A program made the position numbers and the translations under genes. Under the pieces are notes generated by a model that was not told where the DNA came from, made no database searches, and worked only from the letters and a program-made list of their open reading frames with translations. This document shows positions 47,958-61,877 of a DNA stretch of 64,000 bases, piece after piece (the first letter of the stretch is position 1; each line of letters begins with the position of its first letter). Origin of the DNA: Dicaeum eximium (lineage: Eukaryota > Chordata > Aves > Passeriformes > Dicaeidae); the NCBI GenBank assembly GCA_013396995.1, contig VWZP01008548.1, positions 1,054,001-1,118,000 on the forward strand, given 5' to 3'.

Positions 47958-50900
47958 AAAAATACAACATAAAACCCAACAAAACCCTTTGATTTTTCTT
48001 TGAATTCCCAGCATGAATCCCATGCTAGCATTTGCTCTAGAACTGATTTAGGCAAGACCATGTTATTCAATCCTCAGTGACTCAGTAATGTCAGGTATGT
48101 TTTTTTGCAAAAGAAGAGAGGCATGTAAAGTGGTACTCTAATGTGCCTTCTGCACACTCCTATTCAAAGCATAAAGACTATTATTTTAATCTTTAAAAAA
48201 AAAACAAAAATGAAGGAGAAAAAAACGTTGCTGAGTGGTTCACTGAGTGAACTTCAGTCTTCAGTAATGAATGACTTCAGTCTTACTTCTCTCAAAATTC
48301 CGTACTTTCTTTGTTTCTCTTCAAAACCAATAAGACACAGAAAAAGTGAGAGTTACAGGTTAGTTATTACAGGTGAGAGGGAAAGGCTCCAAAACCAACG
48401 TCTCAAGCATTTTTCTTAGTTTTATGCCCTCGACTTAATCCTACTCTTAAAATATTTTCACAGCAATAGTTACATCTCTTCTCTGGTGCCAATAAGGACT
48501 ACTACCCCAAAATATTAGAGAAGTAACTAGATAATCTTTTCCCTCTCCAATATAGATACTATGTCTCATTCCTGTGTCCACACACCTCAGCATATGGTGC
48601 ACACTTCAGAAAAGTATAAATAGATCTGAAGGTTTCCCATCCACCTAATAGTCAGTGTAAACTAGGTAGTTATTTCTCTGTGCTGGTGTTATGCACTTTG
48701 TTGCACTGGAAGAAATAAGAAACCTTTGGTGGTCATGTTGACATGTTTGGTGTGGCTGTCCATCTCCAATGAATACCTTTCTAATAGAAGACAGCAATCT
48801 TCTTTTCCAGAAAGAAAACAATAATTCCAATTTCCTGACACTCAGCTTAGTCATCAAATAGCCAGTCATGATGATAGGACACATAAGAGACTTATCTTGA
48901 CTCAGTCTGAGCTGACGTCAGCCTTTTATGTCCCACATTGCAAGACAGCATAACACTAGACTATAATAACAATAAGAAGGAGAGAAATAGCTTTAGAGGT
49001 GAGCTTCCACAATGATGAAACCACAAAATTCTAGGGGTAGGAATGAAAAATGGTAAAAATAAATTTAGGATCTATCTTAGGATAATGCAGATTATTGATC
49101 CTTGGAATAGGAAGGCAAATAAAAAAAACATAAACTACAAAAAATATAATGAGTCCAAGCTAAAAATAAAACAACCAACTACCAAAACCCAAAATCTTAG
49201 GTGTCTTCCTTCCCAGCTGCACGTCATGACCACCCCCACGATATAGTACTCTCTCAACAGTCTGATGATTCATGCATTCCTGGGCTGCATGCTGCATTTG
49301 AAAGAGTGAAGAGGGTTCTCAACCACAATATGCCATAGGGAGGTATTATGATTGAGACTACCTGCAGCTAGGGTTTGCCTTCTATTAATTTGCATTGCAA
49401 GAAATTCAGTCATGTCTCACCGTTCAAATAATTTTTACTTTCTTTTATCCTTATTGCTGCTTTTACCAGCATTTCAGGGTTCTCTCCTCAGATAAGGAAT
49501 CTGTGGATGTTAACTGTCATCTGAACAGACCTTAAATCCTGATCTGATTTCCTGTGCTTAAGGTTTCTGTCATCATCTACTCCAAAGAGTTAAGGGAGAT
49601 TAGGCAGCTGCCTACATTATCCTGTATTACCTTCATATTTCCCACAACATATGTTTGTGTATGTGGGTAAATCACTGTAGATACTCAGAGACACCTGTGT
49701 GCCTACGTAGTTAGGTGATTCCAAAAAACAAGATTATCATCTGGGAGCTAAGGTTTATTTAGTTTCTTAAGCCTTTATTTTATTAAGATTTAGGTGAACT
49801 TTATCCATGAAGATTGTTTTTATCCTTAAAGCATAGACCAAACCACTAGCACTTACATGATGATAGTATGGGGACAAAGGAAACCCTGCTGATGTACTGT
49901 CACCTTCATTAAAAATAAATCTCTTTAAATGCTTTAGTCTCAAGTAAAATTACTGAAAGAAACTTTTCAGGATCTTTTGTCTGTAGTAAAGAATAAAGTA
50001 ATGATTTACAGGAATGAGTTAGAAGAAATCAATAGCTTCTAAACAGAAATGTAGAATAATATTTTTGAACCTTTGCATCTGATTACAATACCCATTCTCA
50101 GTTGAAGATTTTTAAATTCAGCCTTGATGATCCATTCCTCACATTCAATATCATTACTGTTATTCCCATAGTTACTATTCATATTTGACTGTTTGATTTG
50201 TTTTTGATTCTAAGTTCTAAACAAACTTTGCATTAGTTTACATTTGCTGTCATAGAGTTCATTCAGATTTTGCTTCCATAATTGGCAGTGCAGACTGCAT
50301 AGCATTTGACTTCATATTCATCAATTGCTGCTGTTTTATAAACATTAAGCTGCTTGTACTTCCCGAAGTGAAAATTGTAAATGCATGTCTTTTCCATTCA
50401 CACATTACCAAATCACGTTCAGGTACCAAAACAGAAGTTCACCAGAGATATAATTGCATTTATTTTTTTCAGCTAGTTACATCCATTAACGTGTAAGGCT
50501 TAAAAGACCTTCAGCTTTTGAAATCTTCTTCAGAATTGTTCTTAAGAGGCTCTTCAATCCTGCATATATTAGACGTTCCCAGTCTTCCAGCTAACAGCTA
50601 TAGTGCATGTTTTCTTTTTAAGATAGGCTGCATGAATTTTCAACAGGTAATAAGATTCAGGTAATACTTTTTGAGGAATGTGTGCTTCTGTGTATGCTGT
50701 TCGCTGATTTGGTATTCAACATGACTTTATGACATTCTGAAAATATCTTTAGCACTTAGAAGTTAATGTCTGATGGCAGATGACTGTGTCACTGAAATAC
50801 TTATCAAGACCCTGGAGATGGGCCTGTTCAGACCCCACAAACTTCATTTCTCCTTTATTTCTCATGGAATAATAAAATCTTATTTTGCTTGTATGTCCTG

Positions 50901-51260
50901 AGCTAGGTTTGATCTGTTGCCAATCTGATCCAAGGATACCACCTCACAAAATAGGTTCTCATTATAGGCATATTGATTCTCCTGTTATTTGTTACCACCT
51001 TCTCCAATGAATATTTTTAAGCTACTGTATTGTAACAATTTTTCCAGGGTAGTTTTGACAAAAACACCTTTCTTTTCATGCCAGCTTTTTTATGTTCCAT
51101 GCTTTTTCATCTAACCACTTAGCAGGTTAATTTTTCACAATTTAAGGCTGTGCTATAGATAGAATATGCTTTTAAAACCTAATTGCTGCTTAAAGAGTTG
51201 GTATTCTTCACTTCCCATGTTCATGTAAACAGTTGTGTCAACCTTATTCACTAGAAGCAT
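47958..51260. other. Unassigned stretch
   Basis: AT-rich with no repeat family recognised. The minus-strand frame at 48645-48884 lacks splice context. The part from 50200 to 50650 is relatively free of low-complexity DNA but has no single feature I can name. Confidence 0.35.
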
Positions 51261-51695
51261 CATAGAATCACAGACTCAGGCTGGAAAAGACCAGTAAAAC
51301 CAGTACAAAAAGCGAATACAACCATTAATGTAGCACTGCCAAGTCCACCACCAAGCCATGTCCCTAGGCACTACAGCTACACATCTTTTAGAAACCTCCC
51401 GGGATGGCCACCACCATCCCCCAACAGAAGGTTCCAATGCTTGTTAACACTTTCACTGAGGAAATTTTTTACTAATACCCAATCTAAAACTCTCCTGGTA
51501 TAATTTGAAGCAGTCCCTTCTTGTTCTATTACAAATTAGCTCAGGAAAGAGATTGCCCCTCACCCCTGCTACAGCCTCCTTTCAGCTAGTTGTAGAGAGC
51601 AACATGGTCTTCTCTGAGTCCCCTTTTCTCTGGACTAAGCAACACCACTTCCTTCAGCTGCTCCTCACAGGACTTGTTTTCTAAACACTTCACTC
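51261..51695 (-). mobile_element. CR1 LINE fragment (3' end)
   Basis: Plus-strand landmarks are CATAGAATCACAGACTCAGG, GCTGGAAAAGACCAGTAAAAC, CAAGTCCACCACCAAGCC, ATGTCCCTAGGCACTAC, GGTTCCAATGCTTG, AGCTAGTTGTAGAGAGCAAC and GCTGCTCCTCACAGGACTTG. It belongs to the same CR1 subtype as the copy at 7668 (both have the TCCACCAC...ATGTCCCTA part). Confidence 0.92.
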
Positions 51696-53285
51696 ATTAT
51701 AGTAAAAATCTTTTAGGTTTCATGCTTTGACTGAGCCCGACCACTTGAATCACTGTTAAATAGTTGCAGCATGAATAAAAATAATCTAGCTAGTAGCTAA
51801 ACTGCTACTGGAGTTTAAACTGTTATCTCACTGGAGCATATTCAGAGATCTGTAATCTACTCCTGCAGAAGGTATGCTCTGTCTCACTAGGGCTTTCAGT
51901 GGTTCAGTTGTTACTGCCAAGGAAATAAAGCAAATCAAGAACTGCACCAAACTAGAAAGAAGAGTTTGGGGAAGGAAAAAGGGATACAGAGTAGGAACAT
52001 AGGGACAGGTGGAAAAAGACAGACAGAAAATGCTGTAAGAACAAGAAAGAGCAGGGAGGAGGTTATTAGGACCATGCAGTCACAGTAAAGGGGAAGGATA
52101 GAACATGGATGTAGTCAGAAGCGGAGATTGAGAGCTGGTAGAACAGGGAAATGTTTAGGATTACAGTATAAAGGAAATTCATGATTTAATTCACTTCCAC
52201 TAAAAAATTAATTGAATCTGCATATATTGTTCTCATCTTTAATAACCATTGATACACAAGACATGGGAATATGAAGGAGGAATTTTGAAAAATCATGGGT
52301 TTTTGATTGCTTTGAAACTCTTTATTATTTCATATCTTGGGAAACCTGTCAATATAAATCATTATAGCAGATGACAGGCAGCTTCAGTGGATTACTTGTT
52401 GCAGTAATCCATTCTTGCTATTTCTTTAAATCTGATTTTATTGTTCTTACAGTACATATGCAGAAAAAAAAGAGTCACTATGTTCATCATTTGTATGTGG
52501 AGAAATTGGTTTAAGTGATAAGACTAAAACCATAATGAATGAAGGGAGGCTGGAATTCTATGTGTACCATGAACAGCACTAACCCATCCTTTCTCTTCCA
52601 AAACTCTTTGTCTCACTTTGTATGTTAGAGTTTTCCATGGGTAGAAAAAGTGGATTATGAATTTTAATTGATACGGCTGCATTGTCAAGTGTACTCAATT
52701 ATGATCTCTCTATAGCTTATTTGTTTATTATTATTTACTTATTTGTTAATTATTATTTACTTTCCATAATATGCCTTAGGAGTCTTGATTCCTTATGTAG
52801 TTATTGTGTAGGATATGCAGTGTGATCCAACATAAAATTGCACAGTAGCGATGGAACCTGAGATCTGCCAACTTCAAGCTGGCTGCCATGCCATGAAGTT
52901 ATAGAGTCAAACCTGCATTCACTGCCTTTCAGTCTTTCTTGGGGCCAGAAAATACTGTCTTTTCACTTAGTACTGGACTGGTGAGTGTGACTGAATCTCA
53001 TCTCCAAATACCGAGCTGCCTAGTGATTGTAATTGGAGATACATCTTCATATCTACCCAGGCAGAAAAACAAATTTGAAATTAGCAGTCCTGTATCACAA
53101 ACAAAGTGCTCTATTACTGAATTATCAGAGAAAATGAGTGGTATCACTAGCTTATCCCTTTCTTCCAAACTTACTTAGAAATATATTAGGTCTCTGGTCA
53201 TGTTCTTAGCCTTAATCTCTGCAGAGACATACAGATATGAATCTCATATGGATTTAAATGTTCTCTGGAGCTGGGAGTTGGGTGA
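51696..53285. other. Unassigned stretch
   Basis: Nothing coding is supported. The purine-rich part at 51940-52130 is low complexity. A 22-base tandem duplication lies at 52717-52760. Confidence 0.35.
52717..52760 (+). repeat. 22-bp tandem duplication
   Basis: Two units (52717-52738 and 52739-52760) of TTATTTGTTTATTATTATTT plus AC, with a single mismatch between them. Confidence 0.9.
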
Positions 53286-53790
53286 CTATATCCTTAGTTT
53301 CCATTTTCCTCTAGAGATATTCTTACCATTTAAATTCATGTTGGGTATTTTTTGTGTGTGTTGGCCTTTTATACTCCATTCTTTAAAACCAAGTTCTACC
53401 CAAATAACGCACAAAACACTGTCAGGACTGCACAGTATAAATTTCACTAAGTAGCTGTGGCATAAATTTCCCTTGTGAATGTATAGCCTAACAGCCTGTC
53501 TCCAGGCAGCAATCAGGACCCCACTGAGCTTGGCAAGATGCAATCGCTGATCCAGAGCACTCACAACATAAGCTCGTGACAAGAAAGAACAGATGGAGAC
53601 AAAGGTAAATAGCGGCGTGGTGGCAAACAGAGTAACAATGAAGCTGGGTCCATCTGTTGTTCCAGTAGGCACAGAAACTGTACTTGTCCTCTGCTGTGTC
53701 CCATTGCACCACTTCATCTCTCTGGGTACAGCAGGCAGCTTGGTAGATAAATGGACAGGGCTACGCTTTGACTGAGGGGGGTGTATTTAT
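53286..53790 (-). other. Coding-like patch, unassigned
   Basis: About 53450-53790 is clearly richer in G+C than its surroundings and is open in three frames. The longest, on the minus strand, has 143 codons from an internal ATG at 53717. It can be traced upstream to an acceptor-like ACACCCCCCTCAG near 53772. It contains one hydrophobic segment (FIVTLFATTPLFTFVSICSF) and then basic residues. A second minus frame follows a possible acceptor GCCTGCTGTACCCAG near 53722. A plus-strand frame at 53593-53775 is also open. I cannot identify a family in any of them, and no donor site is convincing. It could be an exon, a decayed retrocopy or an unrecognised repeat. Confidence 0.25.
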
Positions 53791-56700
53791 ATGTCAACTC
53801 CTCCTTCCACACAGACTTTGTTCCCTTCATCCTCTCTTCCTCTCAGCTTTGAGTACCATCCCACTTCTCTTGGCAAGGCGGATGGGCATGGTGCCCTCAG
53901 TGTCTTTGTGGAGCAGCAGTTAGGTGCTGAGTGGGGAAATTCATGCATAAAATTCTCAAAGCTTGTCTTGGAAGCACAAGCTCTCCTAAAAAATAAAATG
54001 GTCCAGGAACTGTTCTCTGGTTATGAGAACAAATGACTTGACATAGCTGGTGTCCAAATGGATACCTTCTTTGATGCTCCAGAGTAAGCTGTCCACATCA
54101 AAACAGCTTCCTGGGAGTGTTTTTTGAGGCAAACTGTCCTTCAGCTGTTTTGAAACATTTGGGAACATGCTAGATGGTGCAGGCTAAAGCCAACCATAGA
54201 CAGAACAGTTAAGTTGTATCAGTTGTCTCAGGTCAGTGCACGAACCCTGCCCTTATTTAGTTTGCAAATATAGGAATAGTCTGAGCAAACAGACTTACTT
54301 GACACTTCATGAAAGATGCCAAATGAAAGGATAGAATGTAGGTGACTGGAGAAAACACTTCAATAGTTGGGGAGGTTTTGAAGGCTTGCGACAAACCATT
54401 CCTGCCAGCTGTTGGGTCTGGGTTTGGTATTTGTAATGAGGTGTCAGTTTTATTCAGGAAGAGGTCACCTTCACATTCAGAAATTCTGAATGCCGGATCA
54501 ATGTAAATAAAACAGCAACTTTCTTAGGCACTAAATGGAAAGCTGTGAAAATCATTCAGGTTAGAGGCAGTTGCTTTTATTACCCTGCAATACTGCAAAG
54601 CGACCACGATTATTTTAGTATTCTACTGCATCTCATAGATATCGTCCTGTATGTCATTTGGTCACAGTGCCATAAACTAGAGGCTTGATTTTCTCAAGTG
54701 CTCAGTGACAATCACCTTCAGTCCCCCCAGTCCACACAACCCCTTGCCATAATGCTCCCAAGGACACCAACTCTTTCTTATTTTCTGTACCTGTAAAAGA
54801 GTGGGGAAAAAAAAAGAAAAAAAGTGATTGAACAACCAGACAGTTAGTATTGTGTCTGCAGAAAGGAAAGAGACTTATGTAAAATGTATGTATGGACTTG
54901 TTGGTTGAGTATGACTTTCCAGCACTGTGAAGATGGGCAGCATTACTTAAGACAATAAAACTGATCCTGATTTCACTGTCTTAACTAGAATTCAAATTCT
55001 TATTTTCTGGGTTTCTAAAATTAATTTAACATATGGCTGCTAGCTATAATCACGTGTGAAAATGATTTATAAAACTAGCACACTTGTAGCAAAAGGATTA
55101 TTTAATGATTATAAAGATTTACATTGCTTCTTAGTTTGAAATGTTAGTTTTAACATTCAAAGTAGAAGACTGACTTAGATATATTTAAATTTTTGTGCCT
55201 ATGTAAAATCAAATAGGCTCACTTATCATGATTATTGAAATAACTGACATAATAAAGATCGCAATAGATATCTTGATATTCTTTAAGAAATAGAATTTTT
55301 TGATAGAAGAGACATAGTAGGAGCAAACCTTAGAGCATCATTAGAAAAAACATCAATATGCCATCTGATTTTTATCAGAGCATATCTTTGTATCAGAAAA
55401 CTATGTGAATTGTATGTATAAGAATTCACTCAGTTACAGTCTTCAAATGATAAGGCCATATTTTTTTCTTCATGTTGTTTAGCAGATATAAGTTCATAGC
55501 TAAATACCAAATTCACATGACTGTTCATTGTTCTAAATAGCAAAATTCTTGTTGAGTGTACAAATTAAAAATGTAATACAAACCAGAATTTTTTACTGCT
55601 ATTCTGTATATGCCATACTGTATTTGCAAGTAATCTTCAATTTGAGAGGTTTTTTTAAAATTTATTTATAAAACCAGAGTTCTAGTTTATTAGAATTAAA
55701 GTTAGATTTAAGTTATTGATTGACATATCACATTTTGCAATTAATTGAGTCAATAAGAAGTAACAATTCTTTCAGGTCTAAAGTGAAATTGTATAGAGCT
55801 GCCTAGTCCATAAGCTATAAGCAGGTGAAAGTCCAGCTGCTTTGAAATTTTTTGAAGAATTGTGTAACAAGCAGGTAAAATATTAAGTGATCCATTTATG
55901 GATCATATATTTAGTAATAAAAATGCTTACAATGCTTTAAGTGTAATTTTGTGATATAAGGAATTTAAATTGAAGCCACCTATGGACCCTTCTCCCTGTA
56001 AAAAAATTGCAAAGCTAATTGTCTAAACAGAGCAATTAATTTAAATCAACACCTCTGGCAACAAAATAAACCTTAAAGAAGTAAACATGCTGCTCTACAG
56101 ACACAAGTGCACTTACCTTGACAGAAGCTATTAGGATTTGGCAATGAGGTCTAGCTTGACACTCATTCCAGTACTCTAAGACAGTTCTTGCTAATCTAAT
56201 ACATATTATTACTATTAAAAATAATGACAATACTTCTTAATGATGATAAAGTGGAAAAGACCTCCTCCAAGCAGTAGAAAACATGAAATTCTGTTTCTAC
56301 CAGCTACTGGTTATTTTGGGGATAATAACAATGTAGTAAGCCCTTCATTTCTAAAGGAGCTGACATTTGCTGATGTACATAAATAGGCCAGCTGTTCCTT
56401 TTTTGGGGGTAAAATATAATATACAGTTAAATCTCCTCAAATTGCTATAAAAATCCCCAAAGTAAGGTTGACAGTCCTTCAATGGGGATCCTAACTATAA
56501 ATTCCTAAGTAATTAGAAAAAAATAAAAATTTCAGTGTAGAGTAATGCATTAAACTATGTAGGAATGCTTTTTTATGATCCCAAATGGCAATAATTTAGG
56601 ATGTGAGAAATAAAGACATAAAGACAATCATTGTGCTATTTAATAGGGAATGTGATGGGTAATGAAGCAAGATTACAATTAAATTCTAGCATGCTGTGTC

Positions 56701-58481
56701 CTACAGGAAAAATCAGCTCTAATGTTTCTAACCTTTTTCAACTGGCAATGTTGCAGTTATGATCTCATAAGTAGTCATCAATGTTTGTATGGCACTGACT
56801 AGGATTGATACCATAAGACACTACTAGAGTAAATAATCTAAACAAATTTAAATGTACAACATTGCACAGTGATCTTAGAACTGCAGAACAACTCTATGGA
56901 TTGCAAGTTCACATTGTCAGGAGTACTTACAGGCATAGTTTGCCATATTGCAGTGTCTAAAATTAGGAAATTGAGGCCATAATCTGTCATCTCACTGTGC
57001 AGCCTGACTTTTTCACAAGTACCGAGCACTTCTGACCCTATTAATGATAATGAGACCTAAAAGCCCAGGAAACCTCTGAAAATCTGGCAATGGTCTTTTA
57101 TATAGCTAACTTCAATTACCAAATTGAAAGTTTTGAGAGATTTTTCTGATATTCATCACATGTGAAGAAGAGGCATGATCAAAAGGACAGGACACTTCTA
57201 GATGCTACGTGCTTAGCAAAGGAGTAGGCAACTAATGCCAACAAACTAATGTCATAAATTTTTGAACAACAGACTTTTAGGGAGACACCATAGGTGGACA
57301 TCCAACAAGTGGAAGCTGGATACTGCAAAAGAATTGCTTTCCCATCTCTGGACTTGACACATCGACTGAGAGGAGCAAATGCCATATTCTCCTGAGTCAT
57401 ATGCTGATCCCAAGTGGGCTGGTGATGCTGAAGCTCTGGCTTGTGTGGACATTTGTTTTTGAGGAAAAGAATTGTTATCCATCCATATATGTCACCCTGT
57501 TAATCAAATAAGTTTAGATCACATGTCAATGAACAGTATGGTTCTGTTCCAGTGACCACCACTCCCAATCTCCCATAACAGTTGGCAGACATCTTTTCTT
57601 CTATGGTTTATTCTTGGCAGAATCTTGCAGAAAGAAGCTGTTTGAAAGGAGAGCTATGTACAGTCATCCTTGTAAATTGGTAGAGCTGCCCAAACCTTCC
57701 TAAATGTGCATCATCTCAAATTCTTGGAGTGACAGAAATACTGATGGGAAGTGTGAAAATAGAGCAGATATTTAACTTCCCTATTAATTCCCAACACTTT
57801 TCTTCATGGCACTTATATATTAGATTAATGTAAACATGCCTTTGAGTCATTGGAGAGAAAAGCATACTGTCTGGAGTGTGGGAGGTCAACAAAGAAATTT
57901 TCTGTGAGTTTTTCATGCCTGAATCATGCAGCTGAAGACCCCTTGAATTTTTTTAAAAATATTTTTATTTAAACAAAAATCCTGCTTTTTATTCAGAAGT
58001 AAGTTTCTTCAAATATTTTAATGCACCTTCACATATTGTAAACTGTAATAACTTTTAATTCCTTAATACTAACAACAACTCTTATATTTAAATTAATTAT
58101 ATTTTATTAATTATGAAGTGGAATTTTAATGTAAATATTTATAATCAATTCTGAATTACATCGTACCATTGTGCCTTTGTAAAATTATTGATGGTTTACA
58201 GTTTCTCTTCAATGAGCTTTAACCAGGTGTCAACATTTGTTTTTTGTTTTGATCTTAAGCTTGTGGTTAGCCACTGTTTTATACCTTTTAACCTCTCTAT
58301 CATAAGGTCAAAGTCACTCTGGAAGGAAAAAAAGTGAGGAGGTTATCCAGTCCATCCTGTTACTAGTGATGAATTGCCCTTTACCACATACTTTATCCTC
58401 AGATTGTATTCCTGGATATTGTAGGTAAGGAGATTTCAATCACTTTTAGCCTAATTTAATTCCAAATGATAATACACTTGA
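53791..58481. other. Unassigned AT-rich stretch
   Basis: Two splice-flanked segments occur on the minus strand (54299-54345 and 54066-54144). Their phases do not join to each other and to the patch at 53.7 kb without a stop, so no gene is called. No repeat family recognised. Confidence 0.3.
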
Positions 58482-61400
58482 TTGCCTTCTTTTACCCTCT
58501 CTCTAATTGGGTCCAATAATTTCCCTTTTTTGTCCTTTCTTCTTTTAGCTGGACCCAATCATAAAATTAAGCTCTCGGTAATTTTTCCAGTGTTTGTTGT
58601 CTGCTTACCCAATACTTGTAGTGATATAACTGTTTCTTTTTCTAATGTTAAGTCATCATTGATGTGAGAATTATGCATATGTTTCATTTTTGAAGGCTTT
58701 GGAATATAGTCCACTTGAGTTTTAGCTCTGCAAGAGTATACGTGTCTGACTACTAGGGCACAGGACCTCCACAATTTTCACCAGGTACTTCAAACATTGA
58801 ATACTATACATTACTGTCTGAAATATTTACAGATCAGTGTTTGGTTTGTTTTTTTGTTGTTTTTTTTTTTCCCCCCAAACTAGCTAAAATCTTACACTGC
58901 TGAAACAGAAATCACTTTTGGATAGTATGAATCTTGTTTATATGCCATCTATATAAGTTTCCTCTATGGAAGTTTCCTGGAAGGTCAAGTGTGGCTGAGT
59001 GTTTCTTCTGTCAGTTTTCCAAGCTGGTCAATGTTTTGAGGGGGATCTGCTTGCAGATTTGAAATGGTGAGCTTCATAAATATGGAAAAGCTTTTTCTAA
59101 ATTTACAGCTGTACTTTCCAAAACCATGAATTTCATAGACTAAGAAGAATTTGTAAGCACTAGAAGAAAATGACATTTTAAGAGCAGAATGACACAGAAC
59201 AAAAATATAGGAATTTTTTAGAAAAATCTGTATTCTCCCTATGGTGGCCTTTCAGGTCAAGTCCTTTCATTCAGATTTGCTCTTGGTACAAGATTTGCTT
59301 TTGGTTTTTTCGGGCCTCAAACAATCCACCCAGTGACCTCTGACTCTCCAAGGAAAGGATTGTCTGCCATTATGTCTGAAGACTCCTTGTTCCTTCTTGC
59401 CCTCTCCCTGCCCACAAACTTTTTACTCCATGGAGATGTTCTTTCTCATTCCAGAGATTCTAATGTGTTAACCATGAAAACACCAAGAGACAGTAATGTT
59501 TAAAAAAACTCCAACCAATAAACCAGGCAATCAAATTATGAACTAGGCAAAAATACAGCTATAACCTGTGAGCATCAGAACTCTCCACAACTTGTCTTCC
59601 CATTGTTTTTCTGTGTTCAGGAAATACTACTGGTAAGAACTAAAAAACCAAAATAAATGTTTGGCTTACCCTGAAAGAGACATAATTTCACAAACTTAAA
59701 AGAAGATCCAAAATACCCAGCAGCATAATGGTTGCACTGTCAATGGTTGCACAAACAATGTTTGTTACCTGCATGGCAACACATTACCCTGAAGAAATCA
59801 TACGCAGATGGTCCCAAACAAGCTGGATTTAGAACTGTAAGGAATATTACTCTCTTAGCATAGCATCCTGGCTGAGCTGTGGGATATGTTTTAGCTTAAG
59901 CAGATCTGTGGATTCATACCAGTGGATTCACACAAGGCCTAGCATGGCCAAGCTACTTTTTGATCTCCGTTTCTTCAGCTACATGAAACCACTGAGACAA
60001 ACCTGTTCAGCAGACAAGAGCTGAATATGCTAACAAGCATCTTACTGTTCCACACAGGCATATTACAAATGCACATACCACAGCTCTTTAGGAACTGATA
60101 ATTTGCAGAGAATTTGGAAAACAGTTTGTTTTCACTGAACTTCTGTCAGATATAAACAGAAGATTAAAGTTTACTTAATGGTAACAGTAGTCTTAACCTC
60201 AAATAATCTAACCATTTAAATGCTTTTTTGTTTTATTCTTTGTTATATCTGAATTTTATTATAAACTACAATTCAGTGTTTTACTCATTATCTGAGGAAG
60301 TACTTGGGCCATTTCACCAATTTTGTGTGGTTTATGTGCATTTAAAATTGTGATAAACTGCTAAAAGTTGAAGAAACAGACTGTTTTATTATAACACGAG
60401 ACTATGGCATGGTCTAACAATAATTGGAAAGCACTTTTGTTAACAGACTCTCTCCAACATTATATATGAACAACAGTGACAAATAGCACTTATCTTATTA
60501 ATACTTCACTACTAATCCATCAGCTTTAAGTAAGTCTCGGATGACCTGAAACTCTGAAGATTTCAGCCTTAGCTTGGATGCTTCAACAATTTTATTATGT
60601 TAGCTTTCTTTCTACATACATAATGCACAGATAAACTGATCCACTGAGGCACTGCCTTGTCTTCAATATTCAGTAGATTAAGTGAAGTCCCAACCTGAGT
60701 AAAATGGAAAAAGAAGTAGCAATGGTAAATGCATTTGCAACATGAAGAAAATAGTATTATACATCACAATGGAGAATAAAATAGAGTTTTGATATTTGAT
60801 AATTTCTTCAAAGTTAAATTGTAGCTCTGAATCTTCTATGAGAGGCATGTGTTTTTACCAATACAAAAGTAAATTAAATTTACTTTCTAAGTAAATGGAT
60901 GCAAGGATAAAAGAGGATAGATATGTGATTTTTCAGGGATCCAGCTTAATGTCAATGTCATCAACTGAACAAAATCAGTAATCACTGCACAGTTACTTAC
61001 AGGGAAATGTTATCTCAAACTTCACCATGTGTGACTAATCAACAAATCCTTATAAAAGAAAATGACGCAGCGGAGACGAGCACAGGCAATATGTTCACAA
61101 GGCTCAGGAACAAACATGAGGAGTAACCACAGCTGCTATAAAGCAAGCTAAACTTGTTAAAAAAATGAACCAGAGGGTGAATTCTGTATTATATAAAGAA
61201 GTAATTTGTGTTTTTTTTTTTTTAATTGCCTTTCTTTAGCTAATCAAGAAGTTTAAATGCCTTCCTAAACTGTCCAGATCAGCACAGAGGCAGCAGAGAA
61301 ACTAACACAATAAACTTGGAAGACAGCAGTGGGTTTGAGCTCTTTTTGTGTATTCCTTACAAGTGACTGGGCACACCCAGTGTCATGATGGTGAGCATAC

Positions 61401-61831
61401 ATAGATTTCACTCTAAATGTATGCCTATCCCTTTTTTCTATTGTTTATTGGGGAAAATTAAACAAATGTCTTCAAATTGCCCAACGTTAGACAAACAAAG
61501 GCATCTACTGAAAATATCAAATAACGTAAGAAAATTTATTAGTTTTGTCATTAGAATTTTGAACTAGAATGTCAAGTGATTGCCATCAAAACAATATGCA
61601 AGATGGTTGAAAGTTTTAAAAATCCCTGTTTTCAATTCTTTCTTGTTAAAAACAAACCCAAACAGACAAACAAAGAAAAATGCAATCACCTCTATGAATA
61701 TTTATAATTACAAACTATATAAAGGGAAATGGTAAAAGAAAATGTTTCATTGCAGATTACATATGGCTGCTTCCTATATATATTTTGAGAGAGAAAATGA
61801 GAGATGAAACTGCAGAAAGTTGTTGTACCTA

Positions 61832-61877
61832 CAGTAGCAGGACTGTGAAATCAACAGTAACAAGACTGTGAAATCAA
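61832..61877 (+). repeat. 23-bp tandem duplication
   Basis: AGTAGCAGGACTGTGAAATC plus AAC (61832-61854) is followed by a copy with three substitutions (61855-61877). Confidence 0.85.

Noticed and set aside
54066..54345. Two short minus-strand segments with splice-like ends near 54.1 and 54.3 kb
   Set aside because: No combination of their phases joins them to each other and to the patch at 53.7 kb without an in-frame stop.
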